A DNA stretch of 64,000 bases from the NCBI GenBank assembly GCA_003221515.1, contig QHSI01000103.1, positions 1-64,000 on the forward strand. Reading direction: 5' to 3'. The notes under the pieces were generated by a model that ran no database searches, was not told where the DNA came from, and was given only the letters and a program-made list of their open reading frames with translations. This document shows positions 49,743 through 59,354 of this stretch, in pieces (the stretch's first letter is position 1; each line of letters starts with the position of its first letter). A program made the translations under genes and the position numbers. The stretch comes from Candidatus Rokuibacteriota bacterium (GTDB taxonomy: Bacteria; Methylomirabilota; Methylomirabilia; Rokubacteriales; CSP1-6).

Positions 49743-51182
49743 GTGCACCTGTCGTGGAAGATCAGGCCGAATTCGTACTTCGATTCCATCGACCTCATGC
49801 GCGTCGCGGAGCAGACGCGACAGCTTGCGGGCGTGATCGAGGTCGCGGTCGTGATGGGAACGCCGACCGGCCGCGCGATGCTGGCCGAAGCGGCGATGTG
49901 GCCGGCGGAAGCGCCGGAGGGCACGCCCTCCGATCTGCTCGTCGCGGTGAGAGCGAGCGGCGAGGTGGTGGCCCGCCACGCTCTCGCTCGCGTAGACGAT
50001 CTGCTGAGCGCCGGCCGGGACGCGGGACCGGCGCGAGCGGCGCCAGCGCCGCGCACCACGGCGTCCGCCGCCCGCGGCGGCGCGGCGAACGTGGCGCTCG
50101 TCGCGGTGCCGGGCGACTACGCGGTCCTCGACGCCCATCAGGCGTTGTCGAGCGGTCTCCACGTGTTCCTTTTCAGCGACGGCGTATCGCTCGACGACGA
50201 GATCGCGCTGAAGCGCCGCGCGCGCGAGCGTGGCCTGCTGGTCATGGGCCCCGAGTGCGGCACCGCGATCATCAACGGTGTGGGCCTGGGCTTCGCGAAC
50301 CGCGTACGCCGCGGACCGATCGGGATCGTCGGCGCCTCCGGCACCGGCATCCAGGAGGTGACGAGCCTCGTCCACCGGCTCGGCGGCGGGGTCTCCCACG
50401 CGATCGGCACCGGAGGTCGCGATCTCCACGCCGCCGTCGGCGGCATCACCACGCTCCAGTCCCTCGCGCGCCTCGCCGCCGACGAGTCCACCCGCGCGCT
50501 GCTGATCGTGTCCAAGCCCGCGTCACCCGCCGTCGCCGACGTCGTGCTCAGGGCCGCGGTCGAGGCCAAGAAACCCGTGGTGGCCTGCCTGCTCGGCTAC
50601 GACGGACGGGTGCCGGGCGGCGTGCACGCGGTGACGACGCTGGAGGCGGCGGCGGCCACCGCGGTGAGCCTCGCCGGCGGGGCGGTCGTCGAGCTCGAGC
50701 GGCCCGCTGGGGTGACGAGGGGCGGCGCGCGCGGCGCGGTGCGCGGACTTTATGCGGGCGGCACGCTCTGCGACGAGGCGCGCCGCATCGTGGGCGGGGC
50801 CCCGCACGGCTTCGTGGACTTCGGCGCCGAGGAGTTCACGCGCGGGCGGCCGCACCCGATCATCGATCCGAGTCGCCGCAACACCGCGATCGTCGAGGCG
50901 GGGGATGATCCGACAGTCTCCGTGCTGCTGCTCGACCTGATCCTGGGCGACTGCGCGCATCCCGATCCAGCCGCCGCGGTCACGCCGGCGCTCGCGGAGG
51001 CCCGCGAGCGCGCGCGGCGCGGCGGCCGGACGCTGACCGTCGTCGCGCACGTCGTCGGGACCGACGACGACCCGCAGGGCCTCGGCCGGCAGGAGAAGAC
51101 GCTGCGCGACCTCGGCGCCCTCGTGTGCGCGAGCAACCGGCGGGCGGCCGAGACGGCGCGGGCGATCGCCGGAGGCGCCTGA
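49743..51182 (+). CDS. fdrA: FdrA family protein (acyl-CoA synthetase-like; oxamate carbamoyltransferase subunit homologue)
   Basis: GPECGTAIINGVGLGFANRVRRGPIGIVGASGTGIQEVTSLVHRLGGGVSHAIGTGGRDL, LYAGGTLCDEA, HPIIDPSRRN; GTG start; TATAAT at 49702. Confidence 0.88.
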   Translation: MHLSWKIRPNSYFDSIDLMRVAEQTRQLAGVIEVAVVMGTPTGRAMLAEAAMWPAEAPEGTPSDLLVAVRASGEVVARHALARVDDLLSAGRDAGPARAAPAPRTTASAARGGAANVALVAVPGDYAVLDAHQALSSGLHVFLFSDGVSLDDEIALKRRARERGLLVMGPECGTAIINGVGLGFANRVRRGPIGIVGASGTGIQEVTSLVHRLGGGVSHAIGTGGRDLHAAVGGITTLQSLARLAADESTRALLIVSKPASPAVADVVLRAAVEAKKPVVACLLGYDGRVPGGVHAVTTLEAAAATAVSLAGGAVVELERPAGVTRGGARGAVRGLYAGGTLCDEARRIVGGAPHGFVDFGAEEFTRGRPHPIIDPSRRNTAIVEAGDDPTVSVLLLDLILGDCAHPDPAAAVTPALAEARERARRGGRTLTVVAHVVGTDDDPQGLGRQEKTLRDLGALVCASNRRAAETARAIAGGA

Positions 51183-52591
51183 TGGCGCCCGAGCCCGATC
51201 TGCTCCGCGATCCGCTCGTGGCCGTGGTCGCCGGCCCCGAGCTCTTCGCGGCGGCGCTCGTCGCGCAAGGCGTTCCGGCGCGACGGGTGGATTGGCAGCC
51301 CGCGGCGCAGGCGGGCGCGCTCGCGTCGCTCTGGTGCGAGGCCGTGGACGCGGCGAACCGCGTGGCGCTCGATCGGGTGCTGGCGGCTCACCAGATCCTC
51401 GTCGACGTCCGTCCGGCGATGGAGGTCGTGCCCGGCATGACGCGCGACACCGTGCTGCACGCGGGCCCGCCGATCGCCTGGGAGCGCATGAGTGGTCCGA
51501 TGCGCGGCGCGATCGTCGGCGCCCTGATGTACGAGGGGCTCGCGCGCGACAACGACGACGCCGAGCGCCTCGCCGCGAGCGGCGGCGTCAGGTTCGACCC
51601 CTGTCACCACCACGCGGCCGTGGGCCCGATGGCCGGCGCCACGACCGCGTCGATGCCGGTGCTCGTGGTCGAGAACCGGTTCGCCGGCAACCGGGCCTAC
51701 TCGACGCTGAACGAAGGGCTGGGTAAGGTGCTCCGGTACGGCGCCAACTCTCCTGACGTCATCGAGCGCCTGCGCTGGTTCAGGGACGTCGTGGGGCCGG
51801 CGCTCGGTGAGGCGCTTCGCCGCTCGGGCGGCGTCGACCTGCGCGCGCTGATCGGGCAGGCCGTCCAGATGGGCGACGAGTGCCACAACCGGAACCGCGC
51901 GGCCTCCGCGCTCTTGATCAAGGCGCTGGCCCCCGAGATCGCCGCGCTCGAGCTCCCGGGCAAGGAGCGGCGCCGCATCCTCGCGTTCGCCGCCTCCAAC
52001 GAGCACCTGTTCCTGAACGTCGCGATGGCCGCGTGCAAGGCGGCGCTCGATCCCGCCCACGGTGTGGCGGGATCGACGCTCGTCACGACGATGGCGCGCA
52101 ACGGCACCGACTTCGGCATTCGCGTCAGCGGGCTCGGCGACCGCTGGTTCACGGCGCCCGCCGAGACGCCGCGCGGTCTCTATTTCCCCGGCTTCGCGGC
52201 CGGCGACGCGAACCCGGACATCGGTGACAGCGCGATCACCGAGACCGGCGGTCTCGGCGGCTTCGCCATGGGGGGCGCCCCGGCGATCGTCCAGTTCGTC
52301 GGCGGCACGCCGGCCGAGGCGCTCGAGTACACGCGCCGCATGTACGAGATCACGGCCGGCGAGAGCACGGCCTACCGGCTGCCCACGCTCGACTTCCGCG
52401 GAACGCCGACCGGGATCGACGTGCGCCTGGTCGTGCAGACGGGCATCCTGCCTCAGATCACGACCGGCATGGCGCACCGCGAGGCCGGCGTCGGCCAGGT
52501 CGGCGCGGGGATCGTCAACGCGCCGCGCGCCTGCTTCGAGCGCGCGCTCGAGGCGCTGGTGCAGGCCGGCATTGGACGATCCGCCGCCTGA
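51182..52591 (+). CDS. DUF1116 / YlbE family protein
   Basis: RFDPCHHHAAVGPMAGATTASMPVLVVENRFAGNRAYSTLNEGLGKVLRYG, IGQAVQMGDECHNRNRAAS, ARNGTDFGIRVSG; ATGA overlap with fdrA-like gene. Confidence 0.9.
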   Translation: MAPEPDLLRDPLVAVVAGPELFAAALVAQGVPARRVDWQPAAQAGALASLWCEAVDAANRVALDRVLAAHQILVDVRPAMEVVPGMTRDTVLHAGPPIAWERMSGPMRGAIVGALMYEGLARDNDDAERLAASGGVRFDPCHHHAAVGPMAGATTASMPVLVVENRFAGNRAYSTLNEGLGKVLRYGANSPDVIERLRWFRDVVGPALGEALRRSGGVDLRALIGQAVQMGDECHNRNRAASALLIKALAPEIAALELPGKERRRILAFAASNEHLFLNVAMAACKAALDPAHGVAGSTLVTTMARNGTDFGIRVSGLGDRWFTAPAETPRGLYFPGFAAGDANPDIGDSAITETGGLGGFAMGGAPAIVQFVGGTPAEALEYTRRMYEITAGESTAYRLPTLDFRGTPTGIDVRLVVQTGILPQITTGMAHREAGVGQVGAGIVNAPRACFERALEALVQAGIGRSAA

Positions 52592-54996
52592 TGAGCACAC
52601 GCGCGATCGGCGCGCGCATTCCGCGCAACGAGGATCCGCGGCTGCTGCAGGGCCTCGGGTGCTTCGTGGACGACGTGGACCCTCCGGGCATGCTCCACGC
52701 GGCGGCGCTGCGGAGCGGCCACGCCCACGCGCGGATCGTTCGGATCGACGCGACGGCCGCTCGCCGCGCGCCCGGCGTCCGCCTGGTGCTCACCGCCGCC
52801 GACCTGGGTGAGCGGAACCAGCCGTCGCCTCTGCTGATCCCGCATCCCACGCTGACTCACGCGCGCACGCAGCGGCCACTCGCGACCGACGAGGTCCGGT
52901 ACGTGGGCGAGCTCGTCGCATTCGTCGTCGCGACCGATCGCTACCTCGCCGAGGACGCGGCCGCGCTGATCGAGGTCGAGTACGAGCCGCTTCCGGTCGT
53001 GACCGACCTGGCGACCGCGCTCGCGTCCGGCGCGACGCGCGTGCACGCCGACGTCCCCGAGAACCGCGCCGCGCGGTTCCGGCAGGCGGTCGGTGACGCC
53101 GCCGGGGCGCTGGCGCGGGCGCCGCGCGTACGGCGCGAGCGGCTGGCGATCGAGCGCAGCTGCGGCAGCCCCATCGAGACGCGCGGCGTGGTGGCCGAGT
53201 GGGACGCGCGGCGACGGGTCCTGAGAGTCTGGGACTCGACGCAGGCGCCGCTGCCCATCAAGAACGGCCTGGCGCGGCTCTTCGGCCTTCCCGAGTTCAG
53301 CGTCGAAGTCGTGGCGCCGGACGTGGGCGGCGGCTTCGGCACGAAGATCATGCTCTTCTATCCGGAGGAGATCCTGGTCCCGCACGCGGCGATCACGCTC
53401 GGTCGGCCCGTGAAGTGGACGGAGGACCGGCGTGAGCACCTGCTGGCCGCCAACCAGGAGCGGGGCCAGATCCACGACGTCGAAGTGGGCTTCGACGAGA
53501 TGGGCAAGATCCTGGCGCTTCGCGACCGCTTCGTCCACGACGCCGGCGCCTACACGCCGTACGGCATCGTCGTGCCGATCATCACGTCGACGCAGTTACC
53601 GGGGCCATATCGGCTGCAGAATTACGCAGTCGAATTCGAAGTCGCCTACACGAACAAAGCCGTCGTGACCCCGTATCGCGGCGCCGGCCGGCCGCACGGC
53701 GTTTTCGTTATGGAGCGCATGATCGCGCTGATCGCGCGCGAGCTCGGGCTCGAGCCCTCGGAGGTGCGGCGGCGCAACTTCATCCAGCCCGACGAGTTTC
53801 CGTGGGACGTGGGGCTCACGTTCCAGGACGGCGGCCCCACCCGCTACGACAGCGGCGACTACCCGGCCGGTCTGGCGATGGCGCTCGAGATGGTCGGGGC
53901 CGGCGAGTTCCGTCGCCGCCAGGCCGAGGCGCGCCGCGCCGGTCGCTACCTCGGGCTCGGACTCGGCTGCTACGTCGAGGGCACCGGCATCGGTCCCTAC
54001 GAGGGCGCGCACGTCCGTATCGAACCGAGCGGCAAGGTGCTGGTGGCGACGGGCCTGACGACGCAGGGGCAGGGGCACGGCACGACGTTCGCCCAGATCG
54101 CCGCCGACGCGCTCGGCTGCGATCCGACGGACGTCGCGGTGGTCACCGGCGACACGACCAAGTTCAACTGGGGCGCCGGCACCTACGCCAGCCGCGGCCT
54201 GGTCACGAGCGGTAACGCGATCCATCGCGCCGCGCTGCAGGTGCGCGACAAGGCGCTGCGCCTGGCCGCGAGCCTGCTCGAAGTCTCGCCCGATGACCTC
54301 GAGCTGGCCGACGGCCGCGCGCGGGTCAGGGGCGCGCCCGGCAAGGAGCTAACGCTCGGCGCGCTGGCGACGGTCGCGAACCCGATCCGCTACGCGTACG
54401 GCAAGGAGGCGGCCGAGGCTGCGCTGCGGCTCGTGAAACCGCGCGAGGGGGCGGTGCTCCAGGAGGGCGAGGCGCCGGGGCTCGAGGCGCACGGGTACTA
54501 TGCGCCGCCCCACTCGACCTTCGCGAGCGGGTGCCACGCGGCGATCGTCGAGGTCGACGTCGAGACCGGGAACCTCGCGTTCCTCCGGTACGTCGTCCAC
54601 CACGACTGCGGCACGCTCGTGAACCCGATGATCGTCGAGGGCCAGATCCGCGGCGGCGTCGCGCAAGGCATCGGCGGCTCGTTCTACGAACGCATCGTCT
54701 ACGACGAGAGCGGGCAGCCGCTCACCACGACGTTCATGGACTTCCTGATCCCGACCGCGGTGGAGATTCCCGACATCACGATCGGCCACACCGAGACGCC
54801 CTCGCCGCTCAACGCGCTCGGCATCAAAGGCGTCGGCGAAGCCGGCGCCATCCCCGTTCCGGCGCTCGTCGCCGAGGCGATCGACGACGCGCTCGCACCT
54901 CTGGGTGTTCGCATTCGCGAGATGCCACTTTCTCCGAGCCGCTTGCGTGAGCTGATCGCCGCGGCGCGGGGTGGCGCGGGCGCCGGCTCGGGATGA
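52591..54996 (+). CDS. Xanthine dehydrogenase/CO dehydrogenase large-subunit family molybdenum hydroxylase
   Basis: PRNEDPRLLQGLGCFVDDVDPPGMLHAA, VVAPDVGGGFGTK, VTPYRGAGRPHGVFVMERM, TTQGQGHGTTFAQI, GIKGVGEAGAIPVPA; ATGA overlap with DUF1116 gene. Confidence 0.9.
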   Translation: MSTRAIGARIPRNEDPRLLQGLGCFVDDVDPPGMLHAAALRSGHAHARIVRIDATAARRAPGVRLVLTAADLGERNQPSPLLIPHPTLTHARTQRPLATDEVRYVGELVAFVVATDRYLAEDAAALIEVEYEPLPVVTDLATALASGATRVHADVPENRAARFRQAVGDAAGALARAPRVRRERLAIERSCGSPIETRGVVAEWDARRRVLRVWDSTQAPLPIKNGLARLFGLPEFSVEVVAPDVGGGFGTKIMLFYPEEILVPHAAITLGRPVKWTEDRREHLLAANQERGQIHDVEVGFDEMGKILALRDRFVHDAGAYTPYGIVVPIITSTQLPGPYRLQNYAVEFEVAYTNKAVVTPYRGAGRPHGVFVMERMIALIARELGLEPSEVRRRNFIQPDEFPWDVGLTFQDGGPTRYDSGDYPAGLAMALEMVGAGEFRRRQAEARRAGRYLGLGLGCYVEGTGIGPYEGAHVRIEPSGKVLVATGLTTQGQGHGTTFAQIAADALGCDPTDVAVVTGDTTKFNWGAGTYASRGLVTSGNAIHRAALQVRDKALRLAASLLEVSPDDLELADGRARVRGAPGKELTLGALATVANPIRYAYGKEAAEAALRLVKPREGAVLQEGEAPGLEAHGYYAPPHSTFASGCHAAIVEVDVETGNLAFLRYVVHHDCGTLVNPMIVEGQIRGGVAQGIGGSFYERIVYDESGQPLTTTFMDFLIPTAVEIPDITIGHTETPSPLNALGIKGVGEAGAIPVPALVAEAIDDALAPLGVRIREMPLSPSRLRELIAAARGGAGAGSG

Positions 54997-55142
54997 CGGG
55001 CGGGGTCGCGCGACCACGCGGCACGCGTCCGCTTGGCCCGTTGCGGCTGGGCTCCATCCGGGCACCGGGCGCCCGTTGCCACTTGGAGGGAACGGGTCTC
55101 GTCGACCCCGCCCGTCATCCCGAGCCGACGCCCGCGGCTCCC
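54969..55142. repeat. Long imperfect inverted repeat at 3' end of molybdenum hydroxylase gene
   Basis: Arms 54969-55008 and 55103-55142 pair at 37 of 40 positions with a perfect 24-bp core GGCTCGGGATGACGGGCGGGGTCG / CGACCCCGCCCGTCATCCCGAGCC. Confidence 0.85.
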
Positions 55143-55323
55143 GTCGCGGCGATCGGAGCGCCATGGCTTGGAGCAAGTCGATCACTCGACACGGTGATTC
55201 CTCGAAGCACATCGCGTGCTCGAAGCCGGTCGGTCGAGCGGGCGCGGCGATTGCTCGCGGCAAGCTGCATACGGCACAGGACGCGCGGATCACTCGACGC
55301 ATTCGGCATAGGAGGAGATAGAC

Positions 55324-56436
55324 ATGCATGCGCAGGCGTTCAAGGTGGGGATGCGGGCACCGGATGATGTGGTGGAGGCGGCGAAGTTGCTGGACCAGGG
55401 CGCGTTCAAGGCCGAGCACGTCGCGGCCATTCTCGGCAAGACCGAGGGCAACGGCGGCGTCAACGACTACACGCGCGCGCTGGCCACGCTCTCGTTCCAG
55501 CTGCTGCTGGCCGAGCGCTCCGGCCAGAAGGTCGCGGCGATCGCCAAGCGCGTGCCCATCATCTGGTCCGGCGGCACCGAGGGATTGATGAGCCCTCACG
55601 CCACGATCTTCACGCGTGAGCCCGACCGCGGCTCGCCCGCGGGCGGCAAGCGGCTGGCCATCGGCACCGCCTACACCCGCGACCTGCTGCCCGAGGAGTT
55701 CGGGACCGCCGTCCACGCGCGGGTCGCCGCCGACGGCGTGCGCGCGGCGATCAAGGATGCCGGCATCGACGCCACGGCCGATCTCCACTTCGTCCAGATC
55801 AAGACGGGCGCCCTGACCACCGAGCGCGTCAACGAGGCCCGGCGCCGCGGCAAGGGCGTCATCACGTCCGACACGTACAAGTCGATGGCGTACGGGCGCG
55901 CCGCGGCCGCGCTCGGCATCGGCGTCGCCTCCGGCGAGGTGGATGCGGCCAAGCTCGACGGCAACGTCATCGGTCAGGAGTTCTCGATCTTCTCGGAGAT
56001 CGCCTCGACCTCGTCGGGCGTGGAGCTGATGAACTGCGAGGTGATCGTGCTCGGCAACTCGCGCCAGTCCACCAGCGAGCTGGTCATGGCGCACGCCATC
56101 ATGAAGGACGCCATCGACGCCGGCGGCGTCCGCGAAGCGCTGCGCCGCGCCGGGCTCGCGGTCGACGGCGAGCTGGCGGAAGCCGATCGTGGCCGCCTGA
56201 TCAACGTGTTCGTCAAGTGCGAGCCCGACCCGTCGGGCGCGACGCGCGGACGGCGTCACGTGATGTTCGAGGACTCGGACATCAACTACACCCGCCACAT
56301 TCGCGGGGTGGTGAACGGCGTGGTCGCGTCGGTCACCGGCGACACGATGTGCTACGTGTCGGCGGGCGCCGAGCACCAGGGGCCGCCCAGCGGCGGTGTC
56401 GTCGCGGTTCTGGCGCGGGCTGCGGGTGGGCGCTGA
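55324..56436 (+). CDS. Ring-opening amidohydrolase (cyanuric acid amidohydrolase/barbiturase family)
   Basis: KTEGNGGVNDYTRALA, SGGTEGLMSPHATIF, STSSGVELMNCEVIVLGNS, RHVMFEDSDINYTRHIRGVVNGVVAS; GGAGGAGAT RBS. Confidence 0.92.
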   Translation: MHAQAFKVGMRAPDDVVEAAKLLDQGAFKAEHVAAILGKTEGNGGVNDYTRALATLSFQLLLAERSGQKVAAIAKRVPIIWSGGTEGLMSPHATIFTREPDRGSPAGGKRLAIGTAYTRDLLPEEFGTAVHARVAADGVRAAIKDAGIDATADLHFVQIKTGALTTERVNEARRRGKGVITSDTYKSMAYGRAAAALGIGVASGEVDAAKLDGNVIGQEFSIFSEIASTSSGVELMNCEVIVLGNSRQSTSELVMAHAIMKDAIDAGGVREALRRAGLAVDGELAEADRGRLINVFVKCEPDPSGATRGRRHVMFEDSDINYTRHIRGVVNGVVASVTGDTMCYVSAGAEHQGPPSGGVVAVLARAAGGR

Positions 56437-56452
56437 GCCCCGGCATATCAAT

Positions 56453-56485
56453 TTGACAGTTATCGAAATATCGAATATGTTCGAT
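56453..56485 (+). promoter_or_regulatory. Sigma70-type promoter of arsM with overlapping inverted repeat
   Basis: TTGACA (56453-56458), 17-bp spacer, TATGTT (56476-56481); ATCGAA-TATG-TTCGAT inverted repeat at 56470-56485 over the -10. Confidence 0.7.
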
Positions 56486-56539
56486 TCGATCGGCCCGGCG
56501 GGTGCCGGACGCGCCTGGCCGGGACGGACGGGGGACATC

Positions 56540-57352
56540 ATGGCGGACGACTCGATCAAGGAGATCGTGAAGCAGAAGTACGGCCTGGTCGCGCTGCGCG
56601 TGACGAGCGAGGGCGGCGCCTGCGGCAGCTCGACGTCGAGCGAGTGCGATCCCGTCACCTCGAATCTCTACGCGGCCGACGAGACCACCGCGCTGCCGGC
56701 GGAGGCGGTGGCCGCCTCGCGCGGCTGCGGCAATCCCACCGCGCTGGCCGAGCTGCGCGCGGGCGAAGTCGTGCTCGACCTCGGCTCCGGCGGCGGCATC
56801 GACGTGCTCCTGTCGGCCAGGCGCGTGGGTCCGAGGGGGAAGGCCTATGGGCTCGACATGACCGACGAGATGCTGGCGCTGGCGCGCGAGAACCAGAAAC
56901 GCGCCGAGGTCGACAACGTCGAGTTCTTGCGGGGCGAGATCGAGGCGATCCCGCTGCCCGACGATTCGGTGGACGTGATCATCTCCAACTGCGTCATCAA
57001 CCTCTCGGCGGACAAGGACCGGGTCTTTGCCGAGGCCTTCCGCGTCCTGAAGCCGGGCGGGCGATTCGCGGTGTCCGACGTGGTCGTGCGCGGCGCGGTG
57101 CCGGCGGAGATTCGCCGGAACGTCGAGCTGTGGATCGGCTGCGTGGCCGGCGCCCTGGAGGACGAAGAGTACCGGGGCAAGCTGGCGCAGGCCGGGTTCG
57201 AGGCGATCGACCTCGAGCCGACGCGCGTGTACCGGGCCGAGGACGCGGCCGGGCTCCTCGCCGGCTCTGGGCTCGACACCGCCGCCATCGCCCGCGAGGT
57301 CGACGGAAAGTTCATCAGCGCGTTCGTGCGGGCTCGCAAGCCCCTGCGCTGA
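56540..57352 (+). CDS. arsM: Arsenite S-adenosylmethionine methyltransferase
   Basis: [104 protein letters not shown]. Confidence 0.9.
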   Translation: MADDSIKEIVKQKYGLVALRVTSEGGACGSSTSSECDPVTSNLYAADETTALPAEAVAASRGCGNPTALAELRAGEVVLDLGSGGGIDVLLSARRVGPRGKAYGLDMTDEMLALARENQKRAEVDNVEFLRGEIEAIPLPDDSVDVIISNCVINLSADKDRVFAEAFRVLKPGGRFAVSDVVVRGAVPAEIRRNVELWIGCVAGALEDEEYRGKLAQAGFEAIDLEPTRVYRAEDAAGLLAGSGLDTAAIAREVDGKFISAFVRARKPLR

Positions 57353-57371
57353 GGACGTTCGTGCGCGCGAG

Positions 57372-58253
57372 GTGAGACGCGCGTACCTGGCCCTGTTCGG
57401 GGCGAACGTCGTCTACGCCACCTCGTACGTGGTGGCGCGTGTCACCCTCGACGCCGTCCCGCCGCCGACGCTCGCGATCCTGAGGCTCGTGATCGGCGCG
57501 CTCGTTCTGGCGCCCCTCGCGCGACCTCGCCCGTCCGACCCCGCGCTCTCGCGGGACGATCGCCGGGCCATCGCGTGGATGGGCATCCTCGGGTTCGCGG
57601 CGGCCTACGCGTTCTCCAACTGGGGGATCGCGAGCTCGACCGCCACGAACGCGGCGCTCCTGATCGTCGTCGAGCCCGTCTCGCTGATGCTCATGAGCCC
57701 GCTGGTCCTCGGCGAGCGCCTGACGAGGCGCGAGGGCGTCGGCGCCGCGCTGGCGATCGCCGGCACGGTGCTCGTGGTGGTCAACGGGATTCCCGGCGTG
57801 ACCGCCGCGCTGGCGCCGCACTGGCGGGGCGACTCGCTCCTCGTGCTCGCCGGCGTCGCCTACGCGTCGTACTCGATGTTCGGGCGCCGTGTCCTCGCCG
57901 GCCACGCGGCCACCGGTGTCACGCTCCGGTCGCTGCTCTGGGGCGCGGCGACGCTGCTGCCGTTGGCCCTGGCCGAGTGGGCCACCGGCGCGCGGGCCGT
58001 CTGGACCGCCACCGCGATCGCCGGGACCCTCTATCTCTCCGTCGTCATCACCGCGCTCGGCTATCTGGTGTGGAACTGGGCGCTCCGGCTGGTGCCCGCG
58101 CCCAAGGCCGCGATCTTTCTCAACGTCCAGCCGATCGTCGGAGCGCTGCTGGGCGCCGCCCTGCTCGACGGGCCGCTGACGGTCTTCACGATCGTCGGCG
58201 GCATGGGGATCGTCACCGGCCTGGCCGTCGCGTTCGGGCGGGGAGCCGGGTGA
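57372..58253 (+). CDS. EamA/DMT family transporter
   Basis: Ten-TM pattern; [40 protein letters not shown] start. Confidence 0.88.
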   Translation: MRRAYLALFGANVVYATSYVVARVTLDAVPPPTLAILRLVIGALVLAPLARPRPSDPALSRDDRRAIAWMGILGFAAAYAFSNWGIASSTATNAALLIVVEPVSLMLMSPLVLGERLTRREGVGAALAIAGTVLVVVNGIPGVTAALAPHWRGDSLLVLAGVAYASYSMFGRRVLAGHAATGVTLRSLLWGAATLLPLALAEWATGARAVWTATAIAGTLYLSVVITALGYLVWNWALRLVPAPKAAIFLNVQPIVGALLGAALLDGPLTVFTIVGGMGIVTGLAVAFGRGAG

Positions 58254-58256
58254 CGG

Positions 58257-58262
58257 TATACT
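58257..58262 (+). promoter_or_regulatory. -10-like element 8 nt before LOG gene start
   Basis: TATACT followed by GGGAACC then GTG at 58270. Confidence 0.45.
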
Positions 58263-58269
58263 GGGAACC

Positions 58270-59301
58270 GTGGCCGAGCCCCGCAAGTATCAGCTCCAGA
58301 ACGACGACGCCAACCGCCTGATCGCCGAGCTCCTCGACGTGACGAGCGTCCCCGCCGATCGGCGGGGCTACTACCAGCAGCTCCTCACGACGGTCCTGAA
58401 GCTCTACGAGGACGGCGCGGACATCGGGGACCTCAAGGTCACCAACGCGGCGCTCAAGGAGCTGCGCTACGCCTACAAGGTCTTCGCGCCCTACCGCGAC
58501 ATCCGCAAGGTGACGGTCTTCGGATCGGCGCGCGCGGCGTCGAGCCCCGAGTCGATCGAGAGCGCGCGCCTCTTCGGCCGGCGGATGACCGACGAGGGCT
58601 GGATGGTCGTCACGGGGGCCGGCGCCGGCATCATGGGCGCGGCGCAGGAAGGGGCGGGCGGTGAGAAGAGCTTCGGCCTCAACATCCGCCTGCCGTTCGA
58701 GCAGGAAGCCAACCCGTGGATCGCCTCGGATCCCAAGCTCATCACCTTCAAGTACTTCTTCACGCGCAAGCTCTTCCTGGTCAAGGCGGCGCATGCGGTG
58801 GCGATGTTCCCGGGCGGCTACGGCACGATGGACGAGACCTTCGAGCTGCTGACGCTGATGCAGACCGGGAAGTCGGCGATCGTTCCGGTCGTGCTCGTCG
58901 AGGTCGGCCCCAAGCCCTACTGGCGGATCTGGCACCGGTGGATCGCGGGCACCCTGGTGGAGCGGGGGCTCATCGACAACGCGGACACGTCCTTGTTCCA
59001 CATCGCCGACAGCATCGACGACGCGGTTCGCGAGGTCACGACCTTCTATCGCGTGTACCACTCGTCGCGGATCGTCGGCGAGAACCTGGTCTTCCGTCTC
59101 ACCCGGCCGCTCGAGCCGGCGAACCTCGGAGAGATCCAGCAGAAATTCGACGACATCCTCCAGGGGCCGGCGACTCAGCAGCCGGGCCCCGTCCCGCAGG
59201 AGTTCAACGAGTTCCCCCGTCTCCCACGGCTGATCCTGCCCTTCGACCACCGGTCCTACGGCCGGCTCCGCGAGCTCATCGACTTCGTGAACCAGCTGTA
59301 A
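58270..59301 (+). CDS. LOG family (TIGR00730-like) Rossmann-fold nucleotide-binding protein
   Basis: VTVFGSARAASSPESIESARLFGRRMTDEGWMVVTGAGAGIMGAAQEGA; MFPGGYGTMDETFELLTLMQTGK. Confidence 0.88.
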   Translation: MAEPRKYQLQNDDANRLIAELLDVTSVPADRRGYYQQLLTTVLKLYEDGADIGDLKVTNAALKELRYAYKVFAPYRDIRKVTVFGSARAASSPESIESARLFGRRMTDEGWMVVTGAGAGIMGAAQEGAGGEKSFGLNIRLPFEQEANPWIASDPKLITFKYFFTRKLFLVKAAHAVAMFPGGYGTMDETFELLTLMQTGKSAIVPVVLVEVGPKPYWRIWHRWIAGTLVERGLIDNADTSLFHIADSIDDAVREVTTFYRVYHSSRIVGENLVFRLTRPLEPANLGEIQQKFDDILQGPATQQPGPVPQEFNEFPRLPRLILPFDHRSYGRLRELIDFVNQL

Positions 59302-59354
59302 CGCCCTTTCACACCCCGGGGGCTGCGGTGTCTCAGAGGCAGGAGGTAGGGACA

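Noticed and set aside
52591-54996. Annotation as aerobic CO dehydrogenase (CoxL)
   Set aside because: Loop is PYRGAGR rather than AYxCSFR, and no CoxM/CoxS neighbours are present; kept as a generic XDH-family hydroxylase.
54993-55367. ORFs inside the inverted repeat (both begin MTGGV and share DPARHPEP)
   Set aside because: The similarity is produced by the inverted repeat itself; no independent coding evidence.
58270-59301. Lysine decarboxylase / cytokinin riboside hydrolase assignment
   Set aside because: Only the LOG-family fold and PGGYGTMDE motif are supported; function left general.
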